A DNA stretch of 64,000 nucleotides, from assembly GCF_016618195.1 (NCBI RefSeq), contig NZ_CP067099.1:930001-994000 (forward strand), read 5' to 3'. This DNA is from Providencia manganoxydans (GTDB lineage: Bacteria > Pseudomonadota > Gammaproteobacteria > Enterobacterales > Enterobacteriaceae). The notes beneath the pieces were generated by a model that saw only the letters and a program-made list of their open reading frames with translations, searched no databases and was not told the DNA's origin. Below, one piece after another: positions 1-9,593 of this stretch. How positions within the stretch are numbered: position 1 is the stretch's first letter; each line of letters opens with the position of its first letter. The translations under genes and the position numbers were made by a program.

Positions 1-63
1 GAACAATCTGAACCATTACTGATCTACAGCAAGCCTGATGCTCAAGCCTCTGGTGATAATTAA
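1..63 (+). CDS. clpX: ATP-dependent Clp protease ATPase subunit ClpX, C-terminal end (partial)
   Basis: The window opens inside a reading frame whose last 20 residues (ending LLIYSKPDAQASGDN, stop TAA) match the C-terminus of ClpX, the hexameric unfoldase that feeds substrates to ClpP. Only this tail is visible, so no catalytic motif can be checked. The identification rests on the tail plus position directly upstream of lon, the order found in E. coli and relatives. A strong hairpin terminator follows about 30 bases later, so clpX and lon are separate transcription units. Confidence 0.85.
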   Translation, partial: EQSEPLLIYSKPDAQASGDN

Positions 64-92
64 CACCTAAGATTTAGCAGTAACAATTTATG

Positions 93-126
93 AATGAAAT
101 GAGGGTTATCCCTCATTTCATTTTTT
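93..126 (+). terminator. Rho-independent terminator after clpX
   Basis: A 13-base-pair stem (aatgaaatgaggg paired with ccctcatttcatt) with a four-base loop is followed by a run of T. It lies between the clpX stop and the lon promoter. Confidence 0.85.
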
Positions 127-140
127 ATCTTCAATGACCC

Positions 141-168
141 ATTGAATGCTAAAATCTTATCCCCATAT
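141..168 (+). promoter_or_regulatory. Probable sigma-32 (heat-shock) promoter of lon
   Basis: The element ATTGAAT, close to the -35 consensus CTTGAAA, lies 13 bases before CCCCATAT, which matches the heat-shock -10 consensus CCCCATNT. The spacing fits RpoH promoters. lon is a classic heat-shock gene, which supports the call. Transcription is inferred, not shown. Confidence 0.7.
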
Positions 169-271
169 AGTTTATATTCTGAGTGTGGTTTCTTTGCTCC
201 TAAAATAAACATTTTTTGAGCAATTGTTGGAAACCCTTAAACTAGCGCAAGCTAAACGAAGAGAGAGCTTT

Positions 272-2710
272 ATGAATCCTGAGCGTTCCGAACGCATTGA
301 AATACCAGTATTGCCTCTGCGTGATGTAGTGGTGTACCCACATATGGTGATCCCACTGTTTGTTGGACGTGAAAAATCCATTCACAGTCTGGAAGCAGCG
401 ATGGATCATGACAAGCAAGTAATGCTCGTAGCTCAAAAAGAAGCTTCAACTGATGAGCCTGGAGTCAATGACCTATTTTCAGTTGGTACTGTTGCTTCAG
501 TTATCCAAATGCTAAAGCTGCCTGATGGCACCGTTAAAGTTTTAGTTGAAGGCCTAAGAAGAGCACACATTAGTAGCTTGACTGATAATGGTGAATATTT
601 CATAGCACAAGCCGAATATTTGAAGTCAGAATCTGAGAAAAATAGCTCAGAGGCTAAAGATTTTTATAACGAAGCTGCTGCACCTGCGGCAGAGCTTCTT
701 GATGAAAAAGAACAAGAAGTTCTTTATCGCACGATTGTTAGTCAGTTTGAGAGCTACATCAAACTCAATAAAAAAATTCCACCTGAAGTACTGACTTCAC
801 TGCATTCCATTGAGCAAGATCAGCTGGATAAACTTGCTGATACGATTGCCTCTCATATGCCATTGAAATTGGCTGATAAACAGCGAGTGCTGGAGATGGC
901 AAATGTAGCAGAGCGTGTTGAGTTCCTGATGGCAATGATGGAGTCAGAAACTGAATTACTGCAAGTTGAGAAACGCATCCGCAACCGTGTTAAGAAGCAG
1001 ATGGAAAAAAGCCAACGTGAATACTATTTGAATGAGCAAATGAAAGCGATTCAAAAAGAGCTTGGTGAAATGGATGATGCTCCTGACGAATATGAAGCGC
1101 TAAAACGCAAAATTGAAGAAGCAAAAATGCCAAAAGAGGCACATGAAAAAGCAGAAGCGGAATTGCAGAAGCTAAAAATGATGTCTCCAATGTCAGCTGA
1201 AGCCACGGTTGTGCGTAGCTATATCGACTGGATGGTTCAGGTACCATGGCACGCACGCAGTAAAGTAAAAAAAGACCTCGTGAAGGCTCAAGAGATTCTC
1301 GATACTGACCACTATGGTTTAGAGCGTGTAAAAGAACGTATTTTAGAGTATCTGGCAGTACAAAGCCGTGTCAGCAAGATCAAAGGGCCTATTTTGTGCT
1401 TGGTAGGGCCTCCTGGGGTTGGTAAAACCTCACTTGGCCAATCTATTGCTAAGGCAACTGGCCGCCAGTATACCCGTATGGCGCTAGGTGGTGTACGTGA
1501 TGAAGCGGAAATCCGTGGACATCGTCGCACCTACATCGGTTCCATGCCGGGTAAATTGATCCAGAAAATGGCAAAAGTAGGCGTAAAAAACCCACTATTC
1601 TTGCTCGATGAGATCGACAAAATGTCATCAGACATGCGTGGTGATCCAGCTTCAGCCTTGTTAGAGGTATTGGATCCTGAGCAAAACGTCGCATTTAACG
1701 ACCATTATCTGGAAGTTGATTACGATCTTTCTGATGTGATGTTTGTTGCAACATCAAACTCAATGAACATACCTGCTCCGCTGCTTGATCGTATGGAAGT
1801 GATCCGTCTGTCAGGTTATACGGAAGATGAAAAACTGAATATTGCTAAACAACACTTACTGTCGAAGCAAATTCAGCGTAATGCCCTGAAAAAAGGTGAA
1901 TTAACCATTGATGACAGTGCATTAATTAGTATCATTCGTTATTACACTCGTGAAGCGGGTGTTCGTAGTCTTGAGCGTGAGATTTCGAAACTGTGCCGTA
2001 AAGCGGTTAAATCCTTATTGATGGATAAAAAGCTTAAACACATCGAAATTAATGCTGATAACCTGAAAGATTTCTTAGGGGTTCGCAAATTCGATTACGG
2101 CCAAGCAGATACTGAAAACCGCGTCGGTCAGGTAACTGGTCTGGCATGGACTGAAGTAGGTGGTGATCTATTAACTATTGAAACAGCTTGCGTACCGGGT
2201 AAAGGGAAACTGACTTATACAGGTTCTCTTGGTGAAGTGATGCAAGAATCGATTCAAACTGCCTTAACAGTAGTACGTGCACGCGCAGAAAAACTGGGTA
2301 TTAACAGTGATTTCTATGAAAAACGTGATATTCATGTACACGTGCCTGAAGGTGCAACACCGAAAGATGGCCCAAGTGCTGGTATTGCGATGTCGACGGC
2401 GCTGGTTTCTTGTTTAACAGGTAACCCAGTTAAAGCTGACGTGGCAATGACAGGTGAGATTACCTTAAGAGGATTAGTTTTACCTATCGGTGGTTTGAAA
2501 GAAAAATTACTGGCTGCACATCGTGGTGGTATTAAAACGGTGTTAATTCCATTTGAGAACAAGCGTGATTTGGAAGAAATTCCAGAAAATGTTATTGCTG
2601 ATTTGGAAATTCATCCAGTGAAAACGATTGAAGAAGTACTCTCTTTAGCATTAGTGAACCCACCATTTGGTGCGGAAGTCGTAAAAAATAAGTCGAAAAG
2701 AGTGAGCTGA
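272..2710 (+). CDS. lon: ATP-dependent Lon protease
   Basis: Lon is the homohexameric cytosolic AAA+ serine protease that degrades misfolded proteins and short-lived regulators such as SulA. The start at 272 ([12 protein letters not shown]) matches E. coli Lon and follows a purine-rich ribosome site (gaagagag). An in-frame ATG 16 codons upstream is not conserved. The order is an N-terminal LonB substrate domain, a coiled-coil region, the AAA+ module with Walker [10 protein letters not shown] and Walker B FLLDEIDK, and the protease domain with PKDGPSAG, whose Ser is the nucleophile of the Ser-Lys dyad. The protein has 812 residues against about 784 in E. coli. Most of the difference is an insert of about 20 residues rich in Glu, Ser and Ala (near residues 113-136), replacing a three-residue turn before DEKEQEV. 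A few more residues extend the C-terminus. Confidence 0.98.
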   Translation: MNPERSERIEIPVLPLRDVVVYPHMVIPLFVGREKSIHSLEAAMDHDKQVMLVAQKEASTDEPGVNDLFSVGTVASVIQMLKLPDGTVKVLVEGLRRAHISSLTDNGEYFIAQAEYLKSESEKNSSEAKDFYNEAAAPAAELLDEKEQEVLYRTIVSQFESYIKLNKKIPPEVLTSLHSIEQDQLDKLADTIASHMPLKLADKQRVLEMANVAERVEFLMAMMESETELLQVEKRIRNRVKKQMEKSQREYYLNEQMKAIQKELGEMDDAPDEYEALKRKIEEAKMPKEAHEKAEAELQKLKMMSPMSAEATVVRSYIDWMVQVPWHARSKVKKDLVKAQEILDTDHYGLERVKERILEYLAVQSRVSKIKGPILCLVGPPGVGKTSLGQSIAKATGRQYTRMALGGVRDEAEIRGHRRTYIGSMPGKLIQKMAKVGVKNPLFLLDEIDKMSSDMRGDPASALLEVLDPEQNVAFNDHYLEVDYDLSDVMFVATSNSMNIPAPLLDRMEVIRLSGYTEDEKLNIAKQHLLSKQIQRNALKKGELTIDDSALISIIRYYTREAGVRSLEREISKLCRKAVKSLLMDKKLKHIEINADNLKDFLGVRKFDYGQADTENRVGQVTGLAWTEVGGDLLTIETACVPGKGKLTYTGSLGEVMQESIQTALTVVRARAEKLGINSDFYEKRDIHVHVPEGATPKDGPSAGIAMSTALVSCLTGNPVKADVAMTGEITLRGLVLPIGGLKEKLLAAHRGGIKTVLIPFENKRDLEEIPENVIADLEIHPVKTIEEVLSLALVNPPFGAEVVKNKSKRVS

Positions 2711-2732
2711 ATCAAGAAGTTTAAATAAAAAT

Positions 2733-2772
2733 GAGGCTGATGACCTATTTAGGGGTTGTCAGCCTTTTTTTT
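2733..2772 (+). terminator. Rho-independent terminator after lon
   Basis: The arms aggctgatgacc and ggttgtcagcct pair with two G-U wobbles and are followed by eight T. Confidence 0.8.
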
Positions 2773-2922
2773 CGTCGCTAATTTAACGATGATTCTGATA
2801 ATTATTTGGATGTTATCTGTTCTCTTGCCATTGGCATTAAGGATTGATATAACGGCTGCATCATTAATTAGCTTAATAGCCTAATTAAGATCATAGTCAA
2901 AACTAATATGGGGATGATAAGA

Positions 2923-3198
2923 GTGAATAAGTCTCAACTGATTGATCAAATCGCTTCTGAAGCGAATATTTCTAAAGCTGCAGCTGGTCGTGTTGTTGAT
3001 GCATTCGTTGCATCTGTAACTGGCTCACTGAGCAAAGGTGATGATGTTGCTTTAGTTGGCTTTGGTACATTCACAGTTCGTGAACGTGCTGCTCGCACAG
3101 GACGTAACCCACAAACAGGTAAAGAAATCAAAATCGCTGCGGCGAAAGTACCTGCTTTCCGTCCGGGCAAAGGTTTAAAAGACGCGGTTAATGGTTAA
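2923..3198 (+). CDS. hupB: DNA-binding protein HU-beta
   Basis: This is the beta subunit of the nucleoid protein HU, which bends DNA without sequence specificity and pairs with HupA. The start is taken as the GTG at 2923 because the product then begins [11 protein letters not shown] as in E. coli, and the upstream ggggatgataaga is almost identical to the E. coli hupB ribosome site. In-frame ATGs at 2908 and 2914 lie inside that ribosome site. At 91 residues it has the usual HU length. The DNA-contacting arm motif RNPQTGKEI and the GFGTF segment are intact. It stands alone between lon and ppiD with its own terminator, as in E. coli. Confidence 0.97.
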   Translation: MNKSQLIDQIASEANISKAAAGRVVDAFVASVTGSLSKGDDVALVGFGTFTVRERAARTGRNPQTGKEIKIAAAKVPAFRPGKGLKDAVNG

Positions 3199-3275
3199 TC
3201 CAGTTTTATTTTGAGTTTGTTTTATTTTTTCTAAAACTCACACTGACTGAATATTATTAATCAGCTAATATAGAG

Positions 3276-3306
3276 GCGCATCATGGAAATGATGCGCTTT
3301 TTTTTC
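3276..3306 (+). terminator. Rho-independent terminator after hupB
   Basis: A perfect nine-base-pair stem (gcgcatcat/atgatgcgc) with a GGAA tetraloop precedes nine T. Confidence 0.92.
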
Positions 3307-3370
3307 AATCTGGGTTAAGATTAGCGTATTATTAGGAAATGAATTCAACCAAGCGGAGTTAAGCCTTTTT

Positions 3371-5239
3371 ATGATGGACAATCTACGCACGAAAGCGAAC
3401 AGTCCTTTTATCAAAGTGCTACTGGCTATTATTATTCTGTCATTCGTGCTGACAGGGGTTGCCGGTTACATGATTGGTGGGTCGAGCAATGATGCTGCCG
3501 AAGTAAATGGACAGTCAATTAGCAGGGAGCAACTACAACAGGCTTTCTCGCAAGAGCGTCAGTCCTTACAAGAGAATTTGGGAGACAGATTCTCTGAAAT
3601 AGCTGGTAATGAAGAAGCCATGAGAGCATTGCGTGCTCAAGCACTTGCCAACTTAATTAATAGTGAGCTGATTAATCAGTATGCGCAAGAATTAAACCTG
3701 TCTGCGAGCGATGCGCAGATAGAGAAAGCGATTTTCGCGATGCCAATTTTCCAAACTAATGGTAACTTTGATAGCGAAAAGTATCGTTTGATATTAAAGC
3801 AATATAATGTCAATGCGGACAACTTTGCTGCCCAAATCCGTAATGATTTGGTGCGCGCACAGTTAGCTAAAGCTTTCACAGGCAGCGATTTTGCACTTCC
3901 TTCAGAAGTCAAAACGTATGCGGAGCTATTTTTACAAGAGCGTGAAATTCGCACAGCGACGTTATCATTAGCGGATGCACAAGCTAAACAGTCTGTGACT
4001 GAAGATGAAATTAAAGCTTACTATGATGCAAACCACGATAGCTTCATTTCACCTGAGAAAGTTAAAGTCAGCTACGTTGAGATTGACGCAACGACGCTGC
4101 CAGAGCAAACCGTTTCTGATGAAGAGCTGAAAACCTACTATGAGCAAAACCTGAAAAATTATACTCAGGCGGAGCAAAAGCATTACAGCATGATCCAAGT
4201 CGCCTCTGAAAAAGAAGCGAATGCAATCGTCGATGAGCTAAAAGCAGGGGCTAATTTTGAAACCCTCGCGGCTGAAAAGTCGACTGATAAATTCAGTGCT
4301 GGCAATAAAGGTGTTATCGGTTGGATGGAAGAGGCGTCTACCCCTGCTGAAATTGCTGACGCTAAGCTAACAGAAAAAGGTCAAATTTCTGCGCCAGTTA
4401 AATCCGGAGAAAGTTTTGTTATTTTCCGTTTGGATGATATTAAACCTGAAAGCGTTAAATCATTTGATTCAGTAAAAGATGGACTGAAAACGACATTAAG
4501 CCAAGAGAAAAATGTTAAACAGTTCTATGACTTACAGCAAAAAGTCAGTGAAGCTGCAACTAACGATAATGAATCTTTAGCATCTGTCGAAGAAGTTTCA
4601 GGCCTAAAAGTGGCAACAACTGACTGGTTTGATAAGAACAATCCACCAGAGGCATTGAAATTCCCTAAAGTGATCAATGAGATTTTCAGTGAACGCCTAG
4701 TAGATAAAAATGGTTCTACAGGTATCAACTCTGACGTGATTAACGTTGAAGGTGATCGTGCATTTGTGGTTCGTGTTACAGAGTACAAACCAGAGCAAAT
4801 CGAATCCTTAGAAACCGTCAAACCTGAAATTGAAGCACTAGTTAAACGTCAAAAAGCAAATGCAGTACTAAAAGCGGAAGGCGATAAATTGCTTGCTGCA
4901 CTGAAAGAAGGTAAAGGTGAGTCAGCGCTAAGTGAGGCTAATGTGACATTTACTGCCCCTGAAACGGTTTCTCGTGTTATGCCACAAACACCAATTACTG
5001 GTGCAGCGATGGCAATGGCGAAACCAGTAGACGGTAAAGCAACTTATGCAACAGCGCGTGATGCACAAGATAACCTAGTTATCATTCAACTTGATAAAGT
5101 AACCGCAGGTAAAGCTTCTGAGGAAGAGTTAGCGCAGTTAACTAGAGAGTATCAAGGCATGATGGCAGCTTCAGTGAATGAAGCATTGATGCTGAACCTA
5201 CGTAATAACGCAAAAATTGAAGAGTTCAACGTCGAGTAA
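3371..5239 (+). CDS. ppiD: Periplasmic folding chaperone PpiD
   Basis: PpiD is a membrane-anchored periplasmic chaperone that sits near the SecYEG exit and helps newly translocated proteins fold. The 622 residues match the family length (623 in E. coli). The N-terminus MMDNLRTKANSPF is followed by one transmembrane helix (about residues 14-36). Then come a SurA-like N-terminal region, a parvulin-like domain around residues 265-355 and a C-terminal region. The parvulin domain of this family generally lacks prolyl-isomerase activity, so a chaperone role is more likely than catalysis. A gcggag ribosome site precedes the first of two tandem ATGs. Position after hupB is conserved across enterobacteria. 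Confidence 0.96.
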   Translation: MMDNLRTKANSPFIKVLLAIIILSFVLTGVAGYMIGGSSNDAAEVNGQSISREQLQQAFSQERQSLQENLGDRFSEIAGNEEAMRALRAQALANLINSELINQYAQELNLSASDAQIEKAIFAMPIFQTNGNFDSEKYRLILKQYNVNADNFAAQIRNDLVRAQLAKAFTGSDFALPSEVKTYAELFLQEREIRTATLSLADAQAKQSVTEDEIKAYYDANHDSFISPEKVKVSYVEIDATTLPEQTVSDEELKTYYEQNLKNYTQAEQKHYSMIQVASEKEANAIVDELKAGANFETLAAEKSTDKFSAGNKGVIGWMEEASTPAEIADAKLTEKGQISAPVKSGESFVIFRLDDIKPESVKSFDSVKDGLKTTLSQEKNVKQFYDLQQKVSEAATNDNESLASVEEVSGLKVATTDWFDKNNPPEALKFPKVINEIFSERLVDKNGSTGINSDVINVEGDRAFVVRVTEYKPEQIESLETVKPEIEALVKRQKANAVLKAEGDKLLAALKEGKGESALSEANVTFTAPETVSRVMPQTPITGAAMAMAKPVDGKATYATARDAQDNLVIIQLDKVTAGKASEEELAQLTREYQGMMAASVNEALMLNLRNNAKIEEFNVE

Positions 5240-5283
5240 TTTGGGAAGCTCCTCGCAATTTTTATTGCAAGATAGCATTCTTT

Positions 5284-5311
5284 GAGGCCACCTTTGGGTG
5301 GCCTTTCTTAT
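5284..5311 (+). terminator. Rho-independent terminator after ppiD
   Basis: The stem aggccacc/ggtggcct with a short T-G loop is followed by a T-rich stretch. Confidence 0.8.
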
Positions 5312-5385
5312 TTCTACTCTGATTAAAAAGCTTTTCTATTATCTTCTTGGCATTGTGTTATCTCACTTTAAACAGGAGAAACTCG

Positions 5386-5754
5386 ATGTCATGGATGCAA
5401 TTAACAAAACAGTTTTTAGGTAGTGTTGTGATCATATTTTCAATGTTGATGTATCAACAGCAAGCATTAGCTAAAAAAACGGAAACTGAGAAACCATCAT
5501 TAGCAGTAACGAACCAAACGTCTCAGCAGGTTGTCGATGCAACTCATTCTAGCAGTACTCATCAAGTTAATATTAATCAAGCAAGTGCAGAGGAATTGGC
5601 TAAGAAACTGAGTGGGATAGGGATCCAAAAAGCAAAGGCAATTGTTGAATATAGGGACAAATATGGTGCATTTAGTTCGTTAGAAAATATTTTAGAGGTG
5701 AAAGGAATAGGTCCCTCATTTTTAGAAAAAAATAGGAGTAAGTTAACTCTGTAA
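5386..5754 (+). CDS. ybaV: ComEA-family helix-hairpin-helix protein YbaV
   Basis: This is a small exported protein with a ComEA-type DNA-binding domain. The start at 5386 is chosen because it follows an aacaggagaa ribosome site and gives 122 residues, the YbaV length. An N-terminal hydrophobic segment (about residues 10-28) ending in QALA looks like a signal peptide. The last 65 residues hold two helix-hairpin-helix motifs (VNINQASAEELAKKLSGIG and VKGIGPSF). In naturally competent bacteria ComEA binds incoming DNA in the periplasm; in enterobacteria the role of YbaV is unclear. It has the same neighbours as in E. coli. Confidence 0.92.
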   Translation: MSWMQLTKQFLGSVVIIFSMLMYQQQALAKKTETEKPSLAVTNQTSQQVVDATHSSSTHQVNINQASAEELAKKLSGIGIQKAKAIVEYRDKYGAFSSLENILEVKGIGPSFLEKNRSKLTL

Positions 5755-5927
5755 TTCACTTGGTACCCATTTATGTTGCATGGGTACTTGTTTTAATGTT
5801 TCCAGTCTGTGATTGCTTCATTAGTGGCTATAACGGCGATGTATATCACATAAACTAAATGATTTGTGCATGAGTCATGATTTTTTGTTATCTTTTTGTA
5901 AAAACATGGCAACTGGTCGGAGTAGTT

Positions 5928-6359
5928 ATGGCAACAAAAATAAAAGTGTGTGGTTATCACATCGATGTATTTCAACATGTTAATAATGCACGTTACCTTG
6001 AGTTTTATGAAACTGATCGATGGGCTGTAATGGCTAATCAAGGTTTTCTTGAATGGGCACTTAAAAAACAGTTGGCTATGGTGGTTGTAAACATCAATGT
6101 AAACTATTTTCAAGGGGCAGTAATTAATGACCAACTAACCGTTGTAACGCGTATCGATAAAATTAACACCAAGAGTGCACTATGCTATCAGCAAATATCA
6201 CGAGAAAGGAATGGTAAAAAAGAGCTGGTATCAGATGCAGTACTGACATTTGTGATAGTTGATTTAGTTGCGAATAAATCAGTCCCACTTAATGGTGAAA
6301 TACTAGAGAAATTACAACAACTATCACTCAGTGAGACTGGTGATTTTATTGCGGTTTAA
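5928..6359 (+). CDS. fadM: Long-chain acyl-CoA thioesterase FadM
   Basis: FadM is a cytosolic single-hotdog thioesterase that hydrolyses long-chain acyl-CoA during fatty-acid breakdown. The start at 5928 (MATKIKVCGYHIDVFQHVNNARYLE) follows cggag and matches the E. coli N-terminus; a longer frame from 5877 is not conserved. The hotdog signature HVNNARYLEFYE with its catalytic-type residues is present near residues 15-26. The protein has 143 residues, against 132 in E. coli. It is convergent with queC across a shared hairpin. Confidence 0.93.
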   Translation: MATKIKVCGYHIDVFQHVNNARYLEFYETDRWAVMANQGFLEWALKKQLAMVVVNINVNYFQGAVINDQLTVVTRIDKINTKSALCYQQISRERNGKKELVSDAVLTFVIVDLVANKSVPLNGEILEKLQQLSLSETGDFIAV

Positions 6360-6365
6360 AAGAGA

Positions 6366-6395
6366 AATCGGAAAGTGTTGAAACACTTTCCGATT
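6366..6395. terminator. Bidirectional terminator between fadM and queC
   Basis: A near-perfect inverted repeat (aatcggaaagtgtt and aacactttccgatt) lies between two convergent genes. Confidence 0.75.
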
Positions 6396-6409
6396 ACATA
6401 AGTACAAAG

Positions 6410-7108
6410 CTAAGGGAGATCCAGTTTGTTTTTTAAGGAGACTAAAACAGCGTCTTTATTGGCCAAATAATGCGTTAAGCCTTTACTTCTAAGGTGGCAG
6501 GCGGCACATTCACCGCAGCCATCGCCTTGTATGCCGTTATAACAAGTCAATGTTTGGGCTCTGACGGTGTCTAAATGGCCATAGTAATCTGCAAGTGCCC
6601 ATGTTTGTGCTTTATCGAGCCACATCAGTGGGGTTTCGAAACGAATATCTTTTGCCAATCCTAAGCTAACAGCATGGTTAAGAGCTTTAACAAATTCATC
6701 TCTGCAATCAGGGTAGCCTGAGAAGTCAGTTTCACAGACACCAGTGATCACTGCCTCAGCTTGGACTTGGTATGCATAAATAGCCGCTAAGGTTAAAAAT
6801 AAGATATTTCTACCGGGAACAAAGGTGGTTGGTAATCCACTAGCTTCGCTTTCATGATAATTAGGAACTGGGATGTTATCGCGAGTTAGACTACTCACAG
6901 CAAGTTCATTAAGTAGAGTGACATCAAGTGTTTTGTGTGCGGTTGCCCCAAGGGAGTGACTAAGTTTTTGTGCTACTTCAATTTCAAAACGGTGGCGCTG
7001 ACCATAATCGAAGGTGATGCAATGGACTTCATCATAAGTTGTTAGTGCTTGAATAAGGCACGTTGTCGAATCTTGTCCGCCACTGAAGACAACAACCGCA
7101 CGTTTCAT
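6410..7108 (-). CDS. queC: 7-cyano-7-deazaguanine synthase QueC
   Basis: QueC converts 7-carboxy-7-deazaguanine to preQ0 with ATP and ammonia, in the pathway to queuosine in tRNA. The start is [14 protein letters not shown] at 7108, preceded by gggagtat; the frame extends 25 codons upstream without conservation. The 232-residue product has the PP-loop SGGQDSTT for ATP binding (about residues 9-16) and the C-terminal zinc cluster [16 protein letters not shown] with four cysteines. It is close to E. coli QueC along its whole length. It is divergent from decR; ybaE and cof, which separate these genes in E. coli, are absent. Confidence 0.97.
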   Translation of the reverse strand: MKRAVVVFSGGQDSTTCLIQALTTYDEVHCITFDYGQRHRFEIEVAQKLSHSLGATAHKTLDVTLLNELAVSSLTRDNIPVPNYHESEASGLPTTFVPGRNILFLTLAAIYAYQVQAEAVITGVCETDFSGYPDCRDEFVKALNHAVSLGLAKDIRFETPLMWLDKAQTWALADYYGHLDTVRAQTLTCYNGIQGDGCGECAACHLRSKGLTHYLANKDAVLVSLKNKLDLP

Positions 7109-7305
7109 AAATACTCCCTTTGATAAAAAATAAGTACTGAGTTTGTTCATCAGCCATGTTAGCGGTGCTAGGCTAACATGCACAGACTTAATTTGACCTT
7201 TTATCGTTAATTGATGAATTATTTATACTCTTCCCACCTATTTAGGTAAAATTATTCTATGATATAGCGTAATTAATGGCATTTTATAATCAACAGAGAG
7301 CGCTT

Positions 7306-7767
7306 ATGTTAGACAAGATAGATAAAAAGTTACTTCGTTTACTGCAAAATGATAGTAGCCTCTCTTTAAATGCACTCGCAGAACACGTTAGTTTAACTTC
7401 AACTCCTTGTTGGAAAAGGTTAAAACGCCTTGAAGATGATGGCTATATCCGCAGTCGGGTGACTTTACTCGATGGCGAAAAATTAGGATTAGGATTGACG
7501 GTGATTGTGATGATTAAAACACAACACCATAACAGCGAATGGTATGAGCAATTTGTGTCATTTGTCAGCCAGCTTCCTGAAGTACTGATATTCTATCGTA
7601 TGGCAGGGGAGTATGATTACTTTATGCAGGTTGAAGTTAAAGACATGAAATCTTACGATCTATTCTACAAAAAACTGGTTAATGGTGTTCATGGGTTGAT
7701 TGACGTTACCTCCAGTTTTGCCATGGAAAAAATTAAATATACGACTGTGTTACCCATCCCTGACTAG
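7306..7767 (+). CDS. decR: Lrp/AsnC-family regulator DecR (YbaO)
   Basis: This is an Lrp-type transcription factor. E. coli DecR senses cysteine and activates a cysteine desulfidase. The start at 7306 follows agagagcg and gives [14 protein letters not shown], as in E. coli; 153 residues is the normal size. The N-terminal winged HTH spans about residues 5-60 ([21 protein letters not shown] recognition region). A C-terminal RAM effector domain follows ([19 protein letters not shown]). The cysteine-detoxification partner genes are not adjacent, so the regulon here is inferred from the family. Confidence 0.92.
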   Translation: MLDKIDKKLLRLLQNDSSLSLNALAEHVSLTSTPCWKRLKRLEDDGYIRSRVTLLDGEKLGLGLTVIVMIKTQHHNSEWYEQFVSFVSQLPEVLIFYRMAGEYDYFMQVEVKDMKSYDLFYKKLVNGVHGLIDVTSSFAMEKIKYTTVLPIPD

Positions 7768-7847
7768 CGATGTTAACGCTGTATTACCGCTATTGTTGTT
7801 ATGATGATAACGATAGACCATTAAACTTGATTCAAGGCTGTGACTAA

Positions 7848-9593
7848 GTGCGATTATTTTCACAACTACGCTGGTATTTTTTTAGTGAGTGGCGACGTTA
7901 CTGTGGCGCTGTTTGCTTTTTAATTATTATTGCGATTTTACAACTTGTTCCACCTAGATTAGTTGGCGTGGTGGTGGATGGTATTAGTAACCAAACCATG
8001 GCAACCAGCCAGTTAGTATCTTATGTCACATTGATGCTAGGTATTGCGGTTGTTGTTTATGGTTTGCGCTATGTATGGCGACTCTGGTTATTTGGTGCCT
8101 CTTATAAGCTAGCGGTACAGCTACGACAAAAGTTTTATCGGCAACTCAGTCTTCAGAATCAATCCTTTTATTTGCGCTATCGCACTGGCGATTTAATTGC
8201 TCGTACTACCAATGATGTTGACCGAGTGGTATTTGCTGCTGGTGAAGGGGTTTTAACCTTTGTTGACTCGTTAGTCATGGGCTGTGCGGTGCTACTCATG
8301 ATGAGTGTCAATATTAGTTGGCAGCTAACGTTATTAGCTCTGATCCCTATGCCAATTATGGCGATAGTGATCAAACGCTTTGGTGACCAGTTACATCACC
8401 GCTTTAAGCATGCACAAGGAGCATTTTCTTCTTTAAATAACCATGCACAAGAAAGCCTGACCAGTATTCGGATGATCAAAGCATTTGGCCTTGAAGATCA
8501 TCAATCGAATCAGTTTGAGCAAGTGGCAACCGAAGCTGGGCGTCGTAATATGCATGTGGCACGAGTAGATGCACGCTTTGATCCAACTATTTTTATAGCT
8601 ATCGGTATGGCAAACCTTCTAGCAATTGCTGGAGGGAGTTGGATGGTATTACAAGGCACATTAACTCTTGGTGAACTGACTAGTTTTGTGATGTATCTAG
8701 GATTAATGATTTGGCCGATGCTTGCTCTGGCTTGGATGTTCAATATTGTAGAGCGTGGTAGTGCGGCGTATAGCCGTATTCGAGAATTGTTGAATGAGCC
8801 TTTAGATATTGCAGATGGTCAACAATCTCTAAAGGCAGAACGAGGTAAATTAAGCGTAAATATTAAGGTATTTCGCTATCCTGAAACTGAGCGAGTGGCA
8901 TTACATGATATCCGTTTCGATTTGCAACCAGGACAATTTTTAGGGTTATGTGGCCCAACTGGCTCAGGCAAGTCAACATTAATTACTCTACTTCAGCGGC
9001 AATTTGATGTCACTGAAGGTGAAATTTGTTATCAAGGCCATTCGTTACCAACCATTCAACTTGATGAGTGGCGTAGCCGGTTAGCGATTGTTAATCAATC
9101 GCCATTTTTATTTTCTGATACTGTTGCAGGCAATATTGCGTTAGGCCATCCACAGGCAACGGTTGAGCAAATAGAAGAAGCCGCACGAATTGCCTGTGTA
9201 CATGATGATATTTTGAGGTTGCCTGAAGGCTATCAAACTCAAGTCGGTGAACGAGGTGTTATGTTGTCTGGTGGGCAAAAGCAACGTATTTCTATTGCTC
9301 GTGCTATTTTACAAAATGCGGAAATTTTAGTCTTAGATGATGCGTTATCCGCTGTGGATGGGCAAACTGAATTTACAATTTTACAAAATCTTAGCCGTTG
9401 GCGTGAAGGAAGAACGCTGATCATCAGCGCGCATCGTTTATCTGCATTGGTTGAAGCGGACAATATTCTGGTTTTATCCCAAGGGAGTATCGCGGCGGAA
9501 GGTATTCATACAACGCTATCGGTTCAATCAGGTTGGTACAAGGATATGTATCATTATCAACAGATTGAAGCAGCTTTGGACGGTGATTTATGA
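7848..9593 (+). CDS. mdlA: Heterodimeric ABC exporter subunit MdlA
   Basis: This is half of the SmdAB/MdlAB-type inner-membrane multidrug ABC transporter, with a transmembrane domain fused to an ATPase. The GTG start gives [18 protein letters not shown], matching E. coli MdlA. Six membrane helices occupy about residues 15-300. The nucleotide-binding domain has Walker A GPTGSGKS, signature LSGGQKQR, Walker B ILVLDDAL and a switch His in SAHRLS. The Walker B is followed by Asp rather than Glu, the pattern of degenerate sites in heterodimeric exporters. The stop overlaps the mdlB start by four bases (ATGA), implying coupled translation. Confidence 0.96.
   Translation: MRLFSQLRWYFFSEWRRYCGAVCFLIIIAILQLVPPRLVGVVVDGISNQTMATSQLVSYVTLMLGIAVVVYGLRYVWRLWLFGASYKLAVQLRQKFYRQLSLQNQSFYLRYRTGDLIARTTNDVDRVVFAAGEGVLTFVDSLVMGCAVLLMMSVNISWQLTLLALIPMPIMAIVIKRFGDQLHHRFKHAQGAFSSLNNHAQESLTSIRMIKAFGLEDHQSNQFEQVATEAGRRNMHVARVDARFDPTIFIAIGMANLLAIAGGSWMVLQGTLTLGELTSFVMYLGLMIWPMLALAWMFNIVERGSAAYSRIRELLNEPLDIADGQQSLKAERGKLSVNIKVFRYPETERVALHDIRFDLQPGQFLGLCGPTGSGKSTLITLLQRQFDVTEGEICYQGHSLPTIQLDEWRSRLAIVNQSPFLFSDTVAGNIALGHPQATVEQIEEAARIACVHDDILRLPEGYQTQVGERGVMLSGGQKQRISIARAILQNAEILVLDDALSAVDGQTEFTILQNLSRWREGRTLIISAHRLSALVEADNILVLSQGSIAAEGIHTTLSVQSGWYKDMYHYQQIEAALDGDL

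Noticed and set aside
224..271. Upstream ATG extending Lon by 16 residues
   Set aside because: The extension is not conserved and the ribosome site sits before the ATG at 272.
5793..6134. Antisense 113-codon frame over fadM
   Set aside because: fadM on the other strand has the conserved hotdog motif and a ribosome site.
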